From: an uncultured Ruminococcus sp.
Lineage (GTDB): Bacteria; Bacillota; Clostridia; Oscillospirales; Ruminococcaceae
DNA length: 33,122 bases
Reading direction: 5' to 3'
Assembly (NCBI GenBank): GCA_905199285.1
Contig: CAJKFZ010000002.1
Location: 1 to 33,122 of the forward strand
Shown here: positions 4,615 through 11,870 of the stretch, piece after piece
How the letters are laid out: the number at the start of each line of letters is the position of its first letter
How positions within the stretch are numbered: position 1 is the first letter of the stretch
Translations under genes and position numbers: made by a program
The notes under the pieces: model-generated
What the model was told of the DNA's origin: nothing
The model's database searches: none
The model's input: only the letters and a program-made list of their open reading frames with translations

Positions 4615-5193
4615 TTTTATCTTTTCTTCAACTCGGTTCATGCATTCCTGCATATCCATTTTACATGAAATTTCATAATCAGTGTATGTAATAATATCTT
4701 CTGGATAAGCTCCCCAGCATTCACCATCTTTTGTAAAGCAAGCACCTGTACAAATTCCAGAGTCAACATAAATAGCCAGCTTATCAATATTTTCTATTCC
4801 ATAATCATAGCCGTCCGTGAAGCCAAAAGCCTCTCTGAAATAACGTGAAAGCAGTTCTTCCGCATTATCCGCATTTAGTGCAATACCATTGTTATCAGGC
4901 TTAGCCATGTTATCCCAATCCCATTCGCTTAAATCTATCCAGCCGGTAAAAGAAATATCTATATCATTAACAGATTCCGCTTGCTCAAGGGCATAAGACA
5001 TTGCTTTCACAGCAGATTCTGCCGCCCGATTCATTGCAGATATCTTTGACTTAGCAGCATACTTTTCAACTTCACTCATTTCACTGACGTTGGTTTCATC
5101 TGTATCGCTTTCTTCTTCCTTATCACCGCAGCCGACAAGGCAAGCTCCCATACAGAGCATAGCAAGAGCCAATGATAAAATTTTCTTTTTCAT
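4612..5193 (-). CDS. Secreted lipoprotein of unknown function (193 aa)
   Basis: The N-terminus MKKKILSLALAMLCMGACLVGC is a lipoprotein signal with lipobox LVGC, then an acidic Glu/Asp/Ser/Thr linker. The mature part, about 150 residues, has paired acidic and aromatic stretches (WIDLSEWDWDN) and three later Cys residues (GICTGACF, EISCK, MQECM region) but no domain I can name. The N-terminal region around SAMNRAAESAVKAMSYALEQ resembles a helical segment following a signal, as in pilin-like proteins, though no prepilin motif is seen. The ATG at 5193 follows GGGGAGG; an in-frame upstream Met has no ribosome binding site. It is monocistronic, with its own promoter and terminator. Confidence 0.8.
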   Translation of the reverse strand: MKKKILSLALAMLCMGACLVGCGDKEEESDTDETNVSEMSEVEKYAAKSKISAMNRAAESAVKAMSYALEQAESVNDIDISFTGWIDLSEWDWDNMAKPDNNGIALNADNAEELLSRYFREAFGFTDGYDYGIENIDKLAIYVDSGICTGACFTKDGECWGAYPEDIITYTDYEISCKMDMQECMNRVEEKIK

Positions 5194-5224
5194 GTTATTG
5201 TTCCTCCCCAAAAATTATATTATC

Positions 5225-5253
5225 ATTTTACCATTTTGTTCATATTATGTCAA
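5225..5253 (-). promoter_or_regulatory. Promoter of the lipoprotein gene
   Basis: Minus strand: TTGACA (5248-5253), a 17-bp spacer and TAAAAT (5225-5230). Confidence 0.72.
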
Positions 5254-5262
5254 GCACTCAGA

Positions 5263-6261
5263 TCATTTCTTTTTACCAAGTTTTTTCAGCTCATAAACAA
5301 CGCCGTATAAAATTCCTGCAATAGGCCATACCAAACCTGCATATTTCCAGCCTACGTCAAAAGCAAATCCTTCAAATCCAAGAAGTAAAAAAATTGCTGT
5401 AACGACAAGCCAGTATACTGCAGAAATATTCACCTTGTTCTGCTTTTCATACTTTTTCTCCCGTGAATAATCCTCCTCTTCAAGCAATTTGCGGTAGCCA
5501 TTAAATTCGGCAGCAGTTTTTACAATAAAATAAACTCCTACTGCACAAATAAAGAAGAGCATACCTATACCCCAAGCGTCGTAAAAATCGTTTTCTCCCT
5601 TAATTATTTGTATTGCCAACAGCGGAACAATGGATAAAATACAAAGAATAGTTCCTACGATAATACTTTTCGTATGAGAAGCTTCACGGCTTTCCATTTT
5701 CTTCCTCACCATTCCGGAAACGCCGTATTCGGTTTCGATAGCTTCTTTTTCAAGAAATTCATACGGCGACATCTCTCTGTTTATGACAATGCAAATTGCT
5801 GTTGCGATCGCAGCGATAACTATCATAACAACAAATCCAATCTCGCCTCCTTGATCTTCTGACAGAGGGATCATTCCTGTTTCTCCTGAAACAGAAAGAA
5901 TTATCATAATAATAGGCGATAATATGAAAAGCAAGGTTGCCAGAGCAGTTCTTCCGGCATTGCGGATATTAGTTTTAAGGAATGCAGAGGCTTCCTCCAT
6001 AGTCACCTTTCTTAAATCAGGAGTATCATCGGAAATTTCATTACCGCAAAGGAATTCGGGGTCAAGCTCGTCTTTCAAAAGACTATCGGTAGTTACTCCG
6101 AATATTTCAGAAAGCATGATTATTTTATTAAGATCGGGAACGGACTGCGCTCCCTCCCATTTGGAAACCGACTGGCGGCTCACGTTCATTTTCTCGGCAA
6201 GCTCTTCCTGAGACATACCGTTTTTCTTTCTTAAATTGATTATTTTATCTGCAAGTATCAT
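5263..6261 (-). CDS. XRE-family regulator with multi-pass membrane domain (332 aa)
   Basis: Residues 1-65 are an XRE/Cro-type helix-turn-helix (MSQEELAEKMNVSRQSVSKWE). A linker of about 40 residues follows, then about six hydrophobic segments (starting near residues 100, 140, 200, 235, 280 and 305). Membrane-anchored XRE regulators of this kind are common in gut Firmicutes; the signal they sense is generally not known. The ATG at 6261 follows AAAGGAG; the upstream extension to 6369 would run across the promoter. A GC-rich palindrome in the leader may be its own operator. It is not obviously in an operon with hflX, since a promoter separates them. Confidence 0.85.
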   Translation of the reverse strand: MILADKIINLRKKNGMSQEELAEKMNVSRQSVSKWEGAQSVPDLNKIIMLSEIFGVTTDSLLKDELDPEFLCGNEISDDTPDLRKVTMEEASAFLKTNIRNAGRTALATLLFILSPIIMIILSVSGETGMIPLSEDQGGEIGFVVMIVIAAIATAICIVINREMSPYEFLEKEAIETEYGVSGMVRKKMESREASHTKSIIVGTILCILSIVPLLAIQIIKGENDFYDAWGIGMLFFICAVGVYFIVKTAAEFNGYRKLLEEEDYSREKKYEKQNKVNISAVYWLVVTAIFLLLGFEGFAFDVGWKYAGLVWPIAGILYGVVYELKKLGKKK

Positions 6262-6297
6262 TGTGATTTTCTCCTTTTGAACTATTATTATGAACCA

Positions 6298-6365
6298 CGA
6301 ATCCGCCGGCAGATTCGATTCATCATTTCTGTAAAAATCATACCACGGATTCCAGTTACATTCAA
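6298..6365 (-). promoter_or_regulatory. Promoter and palindromic leader site of the membrane XRE gene
   Basis: Minus strand: TTGAAT (6360-6365), a 17-bp spacer and TATGAT (6337-6342). Just after the expected start a 20-bp palindrome (6298-6317, arms CGAATC / GATTCG around GCCGGC, one mismatched pair) would lie at about +13 to +32. It could be an operator for autorepression or an RNA hairpin close to the ribosome binding site. Confidence 0.55.
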
Positions 6366-6435
6366 GCAATCATACTTTACAATTTGTCAACAGCAGGTTG
6401 CATCTGCCGATTTTAAGGCAAAAATCATCAATCAA

Positions 6436-7683
6436 CTAAATAATCATCTCCTGCGCTTCTTTCACAAGCTTTATATCTACAAGAGCGTCGATAAGAGTTC
6501 CGTTCTCGGTATATTCCTCGGAAAAAATCCTGCCGTCTTCTCTTATTTTTCCGATAAATGCAGTACGGTCATAGGGTACAAGAAGCTTCATTCTCTTTGC
6601 AGTTTCCGGAAGTTTTGCTGCAATGCAGTCAAGGAGTTTATCAAATCCGATGCGCTCTTTTGCACTTATAAGGACAGTAGAATCATCCTCAAAAACAGTA
6701 TCGGCATCAATTGCCGCATCGAGTTTATTCATGACATTTATTTTCGGAATATCACTGCATCCGAGCTCGGTTAGAAGCTTTTCCGTAACTTCTGCCTGCT
6801 GAATCCTTTCAGGCGAAGATAAATCCTGTACATTAAGAATAACGTCCGCAGCAGCAGCTTCTTCAAGAGTCGATTTAAAAGCTTCCACAAGATTATGCGG
6901 CAGTCGGCGTATAAGTCCTACCGTATCAATAAGCATTACGGTTCTTCCGTCGGGAAGTTCCACCGAGCGTGAGGTTATATCAAGAGTTGCAAACAGCTTG
7001 TTTTCAGCAAGAACTCCGGCATCGGTCAGAGCATTGAGCAGAGTGGATTTGCCTACATTAGTATATCCGACTATCGCTGCGCAGAGTACGCCGTCCTTTT
7101 TACGTCTTGAACGAGAGAAATTACGGTGTTTTTTTAGTTCTTCAAGTTCGCTTTCAAGATAAGAAATTCTCCTGCGGATATGACGCTTATCGGTTTCGAG
7201 TTTTGTTTCACCCGGACCTCTCGTTCCGATACCTCCGCCGAGCCTTGAAAGAGCAGTTCCCATTCCTGTAAGTCTCGGCAGACGATATTTCTGCTGAGCA
7301 AGCTCGACCTGAAGCTTACCCTCTTTCGTTCTTGCCCTCTGAGCAAAAATATCGAGAATAAGCGTAGTTCGGTCGATAACACGGACATCAAGAATTTCCT
7401 CTATATTACGCACCTGAATGCCTGTAAGCTCATGGTCGAAAATGACAAGCTCTGCTTCAAGAGGTTCAAGCTGTTCTTTAAGTTCCTGAAGTCTGCCTGC
7501 GCCCATACAAGTTGCAGGATCGTAGGAGGTTTTCTTCTGTATAACCGTTCCTACTACCTCGGCATTGGCAGTTTCAGCAAGCTCGGCAAGCTCGTTTATA
7601 GAAATTTCGGCATCAAATTCTCCAGTATCGACGCAGGCGAGAACTGTTTTTACCGGAAGTTCTTCGATTTTATTTTCGTACAT
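6436..7683 (-). CDS. hflX: Ribosome-associated GTPase HflX
   Basis: HflX binds the 50S subunit and splits or rescues stalled ribosomes under stress. The 415-residue protein has the HflX N-terminal domain, the glycine-rich segment GIGTRGPGETKLETD (about residues 172-187), a coiled-coil region and the GTPase domain with G1 GYTNVGKST, G3 DTVG and G4 NKLD. A C-terminal domain of about 60 residues closes it. AGGAGG precedes the ATG. The gene is last in a same-strand series with hslO (52 bp upstream) and the methyltransferase, so it is probably co-transcribed. No strong terminator is seen after it. Length and motifs are normal. Confidence 0.95.
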   Translation of the reverse strand: MYENKIEELPVKTVLACVDTGEFDAEISINELAELAETANAEVVGTVIQKKTSYDPATCMGAGRLQELKEQLEPLEAELVIFDHELTGIQVRNIEEILDVRVIDRTTLILDIFAQRARTKEGKLQVELAQQKYRLPRLTGMGTALSRLGGGIGTRGPGETKLETDKRHIRRRISYLESELEELKKHRNFSRSRRKKDGVLCAAIVGYTNVGKSTLLNALTDAGVLAENKLFATLDITSRSVELPDGRTVMLIDTVGLIRRLPHNLVEAFKSTLEEAAAADVILNVQDLSSPERIQQAEVTEKLLTELGCSDIPKINVMNKLDAAIDADTVFEDDSTVLISAKERIGFDKLLDCIAAKLPETAKRMKLLVPYDRTAFIGKIREDGRIFSEEYTENGTLIDALVDIKLVKEAQEMII

Positions 7684-7735
7684 AAATACCTCCTGAAATC
7701 AAAAATATTGTCTGAAAATGAGTTCCTGACTTTCT

Positions 7736-8605
7736 TTATTTTATCAGATTTTTTATTTCCTCCGGAGTGAAAACATACTCCTTTCCGCAGAAATGACAAC
7801 AGACTGACGTATCCTTTCCCTCAGCAGCGATTGCGTTCAACTCGTCTTTTCCTATACTGATAAGAACTCTTTCCGTTCTCTCGCGACTGCAATCACATCC
7901 GTACACAGGCTCTGCTGAATCAAGCTCGTTCGGTTCAAGACCTTCAAGGAGCATTCCTGCGATCTCTTCCGGAGTTTTTCCCTCGTCGAGCATTGCCGAT
8001 ATCTGACGCATTCCGGCTACGTTCCGTTCGATTATGTCAATACATTTTTCATCCGCAAAGGGCAGAAGCTGAACGAGAAATCCTCCCGCAGACTTCACAG
8101 TCAGATCAGGATTCACCAGAACTCCAAGACTGCAAACTGTCGGTATCTGCTCGCTTGTCGCATAATAGCTTGCGATATCTTCGGCAATTTCTCCCGAAAC
8201 AAGCGGTATAACTCCGACATATGGCTCTTTCATTCCAAGATCTTTAACGACTGAAAGCGTTCCGTCCATTCCGACAGCTCCGCCAACATCAAGCTTTCCC
8301 TGAGCGTTGAGCGGAATCTCTACTACAGGATTTCCAACGCAGCTTTTAACGTTTCCCCAGTTGTCCGCAACCGCAGTGAGCTGACCTGCCGGACCTCCGC
8401 CGTCCACTCGAAGAGTAATGCTGTCGCCGTCATTTTTGAGCATATACCCCATTAACGAAGCCGCTATGGTAAGTCTGCCAAGACCTGCTGTTACAACTGC
8501 TGATGTTTTGTGGATTCTTTCGATCTCCGCAACGATATCCTTTGCGTCAATAACCTCTGCAAATGCCGAACCGTCGGCTGAAATTGCTCTGTATAATTTT
8601 CCCAT
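7736..8605 (-). CDS. hslO: Redox-regulated chaperone Hsp33
   Basis: Hsp33 is a cytoplasmic holdase activated when oxidation releases zinc from four cysteines. All four are present in the C-terminal part: CDC (about residues 238-240) and CHFC (about 270-273, in CCHFCGKEYVF). The N-terminal substrate-binding part (RAISADGSAFAEVIDA, GGPAGQLTAVAD) and the 289-residue length fit the family. GAGGT precedes the ATG, 15 bp after the methyltransferase stop, which indicates an operon. In an anaerobe such as this it would serve in survival of oxygen exposure. Confidence 0.95.
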   Translation of the reverse strand: MGKLYRAISADGSAFAEVIDAKDIVAEIERIHKTSAVVTAGLGRLTIAASLMGYMLKNDGDSITLRVDGGGPAGQLTAVADNWGNVKSCVGNPVVEIPLNAQGKLDVGGAVGMDGTLSVVKDLGMKEPYVGVIPLVSGEIAEDIASYYATSEQIPTVCSLGVLVNPDLTVKSAGGFLVQLLPFADEKCIDIIERNVAGMRQISAMLDEGKTPEEIAGMLLEGLEPNELDSAEPVYGCDCSRERTERVLISIGKDELNAIAAEGKDTSVCCHFCGKEYVFTPEEIKNLIK

Positions 8606-8620
8606 TCTGAATTACCTCTT

Positions 8621-9388
8621 TTATATAGTTTGTCCGTTTTTAATGCACCTTGCCGCATAAATTATGCGCTGTGAAGTCTCTGTAGGCGGATCGAAAGTAT
8701 CGTCGCCGTATTTAGCGAGAACCTCGAATCCGCTTTCTTCAAGGAGCTTTTCTATAGCTTCTTCACTGTAAGCTTTTTCGGAAAAACTCTCGCTGCTCCT
8801 TGAATAAAGACCGTTTTCCTCACGCTCGAAAAATTCGAGATTCATCCTGACTTCGTCCGTTTCCGCATTGAGGGTATTCTCCCAAATACAGTAAACGTTG
8901 TCGGTCTCGTATGTGAAAGTATTGTTTGCAAGAATTTTCCTATGCTTGTAAAGCGTGTTGACATCGAAAATGAAAAGTCCGTTCATCTCGCAGAAAAACG
9001 CTGCTCCCTCAAACACCTTCCGCACATCGTTAAGGTTTGCAAGATGATTTATGCTGTCGAGAGCGCAGATTATCACATCAACAGTCCCGAACATATCGAG
9101 CTTTCGCATATCCTGACAAAGATACTGGATATTCAGTCCACTATCAAACTTTTTTTCGATAGCCATTCCGAGCATTTCGTCGGAGTTATCAACTCCGATA
9201 ACATCGTAACCAAGCCGAGCCATGACCTCGGAAATGCTTCCCGTTCCGCAGGCAAGATCAAGGAGGATATTTTCTTTTGTTTCCTTGAATTTTTTTATAA
9301 TTTCATGAAAGTACTCCCCTCGCCCGACGTAGTCGATATTAGCAGTCAATTCGTCGTAGTATCGGGCAAAAACACTGTAGCCTGACAT
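8621..9388 (-). CDS. Class I SAM-dependent methyltransferase (255 aa)
   Basis: The SAM-binding motif I LLDLACGTGSISE (about residues 42-54), motif II VIGVDNSDEML and a later IICALDSINHL are clear. The N-terminus (YSVFARYYDELTANIDY) and C-terminus are those of the common small-molecule or tRNA-type methyltransferases annotated only as class I. The substrate cannot be deduced. It follows the lipoprotein gene by 14 bp and precedes hslO by 15 bp, so it sits inside a transcription unit. GAGGTG precedes the start. Confidence 0.85.
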   Translation of the reverse strand: MSGYSVFARYYDELTANIDYVGRGEYFHEIIKKFKETKENILLDLACGTGSISEVMARLGYDVIGVDNSDEMLGMAIEKKFDSGLNIQYLCQDMRKLDMFGTVDVIICALDSINHLANLNDVRKVFEGAAFFCEMNGLFIFDVNTLYKHRKILANNTFTYETDNVYCIWENTLNAETDEVRMNLEFFEREENGLYSRSSESFSEKAYSEEAIEKLLEESGFEVLAKYGDDTFDPPTETSQRIIYAARCIKNGQTI

Positions 9389-9402
9389 TTAATTTCACCT
9401 CG

Positions 9403-10629
9403 TTATTCATAAAAAGCCGGAGCTTCTCCTGCCTCATAAGATTCAGAAAAAACCTTTTCTCCGTTTTCGTCAAAAGTATAATCAGTAACCGTAGATTTTC
9501 CGTCTTCATCAGAAGCCCCACGCACTCTGTAGCCTATTGCTTTCAAAGTTCCGTTATCCCATTGATAAGCGGTTGTACAAAAATCTTCCCCAATGCCCTG
9601 ATAAACATTTATCGTATTTTTTCTGCTTGCATATACTCTCCCATCGAATTGGTTCAGCTCGTCCCATTTTTCAAGAAGCCCTGTATCAGGATCATACCGG
9701 TAGTATGTTCCCATTGAATTATATCTTATATCATCAGGAATAAAAAAATCAAGATAACCGTCAAAATCATAATCCATTTTATATATTGCGTCTTCCATGG
9801 TGTAATATGAGTTTTCTGCTATAGGAGCATAGATTTCAGCGTAATTTCCCTCAATAGTCTGTATGACCTCGCCGTCTCTAAGAACCTCTATCCCATTTTC
9901 CTTGACAGAAAAATACACAAGCTCGTCACTTTCGAAGGTTTTAAATAATGTATTGTTTTCCCAATTTCTGAGTTCTCTTTTTACAAGAACTTTACTTCCG
10001 TCCGCAGAATACTCATAGTAATCCGATATCTCGTAATTACTGAAATAAACGTCCTTAAACGAAACTTTTTCCAGAACTTCATTATTCCACTTATAATATG
10101 TGTATCTGCTGCCTGTTTGAGAATAATCGCTGAGAACAAGAATTGTCTCGTCATTGTAAACAGTCATTTGCCGACCTATCTTATTCAGCTCATCCCATGG
10201 CTCGAACTGCTTTGAATCGGGAATATAGCGATAGAAAGTTCCGGGAATCCCTCCATACTCCTTTGCCGGAATAAAAATATCCTTATATCCGTCAAAATCA
10301 AAATCATCAGCAACAATATCTCTTTTTTCCGTCTCATATCCAAGTGAAATGTACTGAGTTGATTCACCGTCAACAATAAGCTCGATTCCGTTTTCATCAA
10401 TGGAATAAGTGAGGTTATTCGTCTCTTTTATCTCCGATTGAGTAACATCTTCGGTCGGAGCTTCAGTTGCTAAAGCTGTAGTTTCTTCTGTTGCAGACGT
10501 TGCGTCAACAGTTACAATGACTTGATTTTCATCAGTTTCCGAGCTTTTTCCGCCGTCTGAACATCCGAACAAAACTCCAGTGCATAGGCATACGGCAGAT
10601 ATCAGATTGATAACTTCTTTTCTTTTCAT
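9403..10629 (-). CDS. Lipoprotein with two FG-GAP-like DxDxDG repeats (408 aa)
   Basis: A signal peptide with lipobox LFGC is followed by a Thr/Glu-rich linker (about residues 28-75) suited to crossing the cell wall. The rest is a duplicated unit: a strand segment ending in DFDFDGYKDIF or DYDFDGYLDFF, then a Tyr-rich turn (FYRYIPD, YYRYDPD) and WDELN. DxDxDGxxD loops are calcium-type loops as in FG-GAP and XAC2610-like domains. The downstream half of each unit ends in a KWN/QWDNGTL strand. It is a close paralogue of the gene 12 bp upstream (10642-11808). A weak ribosome binding site AAGGGA lies before the ATG. Function unknown. Confidence 0.82.
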   Translation of the reverse strand: MKRKEVINLISAVCLCTGVLFGCSDGGKSSETDENQVIVTVDATSATEETTALATEAPTEDVTQSEIKETNNLTYSIDENGIELIVDGESTQYISLGYETEKRDIVADDFDFDGYKDIFIPAKEYGGIPGTFYRYIPDSKQFEPWDELNKIGRQMTVYNDETILVLSDYSQTGSRYTYYKWNNEVLEKVSFKDVYFSNYEISDYYEYSADGSKVLVKRELRNWENNTLFKTFESDELVYFSVKENGIEVLRDGEVIQTIEGNYAEIYAPIAENSYYTMEDAIYKMDYDFDGYLDFFIPDDIRYNSMGTYYRYDPDTGLLEKWDELNQFDGRVYASRKNTINVYQGIGEDFCTTAYQWDNGTLKAIGYRVRGASDEDGKSTVTDYTFDENGEKVFSESYEAGEAPAFYE

Positions 10630-10641
10630 TTATTCATTCCC

Positions 10642-11808
10642 TTAAGCTTCACGGATAACCTCGTTCCCATTTTCATCAATATAATACCACTTTTTTACGG
10701 ATTCATTTGTATTTTCATCAATAACAGTTTCACTTCGTTCCACTAAAATAAGACTTCCGTCGTTCCACTTATAAATAAAAGTCTGATCGTTTCCGTCATT
10801 CTTCACAAGAATTCTTCCTATGCTCACATTCGATGAAATTCCAGTGTACATAAACTTTCCGATTTTATTTAACTCGTCCCACTTTTCAAAAAGTCCTGAA
10901 TCAGGAACATAGCGGTAATAAGTTCCGTTAGAATTTTCATTTAATATAAATAAATCGTTGCAACCGTCAAAATCGTAATCCTCAAAAAACAGATTCTTCT
11001 CACTAAGAGTGTGATCGCATTCAAGAGTCTGAACTATTGTATCGTTCAGCAAAACGTCAATGCTGTTCTCATTCACGCTGAAAGCATAGCTATGTGGAAA
11101 TTCAACTTCTTCTGTACCCAACCACTCATTATTTTCGTCAAGCAACACACGTTCCCTTTTAACAAAAGTTTCTTTTCCAGCGTCATCAAATTCAAAATGA
11201 TCAATATAAATCTGATTGTAAACGGCATACTGAATTTCATGAGACACAGGATGAAGCTTTCCGGTTTTCCATTTATAGACAGTAACTTCATGATCAACAG
11301 CACTGCCAGTTTCGGAAAGATTCAAAACCTGATTTTCGCTGTCAACGCTCATTAATAAACCAATTTTATTAAGTTCGTCCCATTCCTCAAAAGGATTAAA
11401 ATCCCTTGTCGGGTTCATATAGAAATATTTTCCGGAAACGTTGGCCGCTCCGATTCCATGCGGTACAAAAAGATCGTCATAGCCGTCAAAATTGAAATCA
11501 GCAATCGTGAGAAACTCCTCCGGAGCTTTATCATATTTTTCTACAGACTCCAGAAACTCCGAACAGTCAAGCTCTATTTTCTGATAAATAGAGCCTTCAA
11601 AAAAATGTATTCCGTCGGCTTCTACCTTAAAATTGTATCCGTCTGAAACAAGTTCAGATTCTGTCGTTATTTCCTCCGCAGTTGTTGTTTCCGCAGTTGT
11701 TTCGGGAGCGGAAACTAGCTCATTTTCGTTTGAAACAGTATTTTCATTCCTGTCCGAACATCCGGCAAGCAATCCGGTCAGAACAAGAGCAATGATATAT
11801 TTTTTCAT
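10642..11808 (-). CDS. Lipoprotein with two FG-GAP-like DxDxDG repeats, paralogue (388 aa)
   Basis: The signal peptide has lipobox LAGC at residues 14-17, followed by a Thr/Glu linker. It has the same duplicated unit as its neighbour: DFNFDGYDDLF...EEWDELNKIG and DYDFDGCNDLF...KWDELNKIG, with YYRYVPDSG between. The two genes arose by tandem duplication, since internal repeats match between proteins in order. GGAGGA precedes the ATG. No promoter is visible between it and the secA terminator, so expression may come from readthrough or from inside secA. Such proteins may bind calcium or glycans at the surface, but no role is established here. Confidence 0.82.
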   Translation of the reverse strand: MKKYIIALVLTGLLAGCSDRNENTVSNENELVSAPETTAETTTAEEITTESELVSDGYNFKVEADGIHFFEGSIYQKIELDCSEFLESVEKYDKAPEEFLTIADFNFDGYDDLFVPHGIGAANVSGKYFYMNPTRDFNPFEEWDELNKIGLLMSVDSENQVLNLSETGSAVDHEVTVYKWKTGKLHPVSHEIQYAVYNQIYIDHFEFDDAGKETFVKRERVLLDENNEWLGTEEVEFPHSYAFSVNENSIDVLLNDTIVQTLECDHTLSEKNLFFEDYDFDGCNDLFILNENSNGTYYRYVPDSGLFEKWDELNKIGKFMYTGISSNVSIGRILVKNDGNDQTFIYKWNDGSLILVERSETVIDENTNESVKKWYYIDENGNEVIREA

Positions 11809-11838
11809 GATGTCCTCCTTTTTCGCTGATTACAGCAA

Positions 11839-11863
11839 AAGGCGGACAAAAATCATCCGCCTT
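11839..11863 (-). terminator. Terminator after secA
   Basis: AAGGCGGA and TCCGCCTT form an 8-bp stem followed on the minus strand by TTTTG. The T-run is short, so some readthrough into the lipoprotein pair is possible. Confidence 0.65.
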
Positions 11864-11870
11864 CTGAAAC

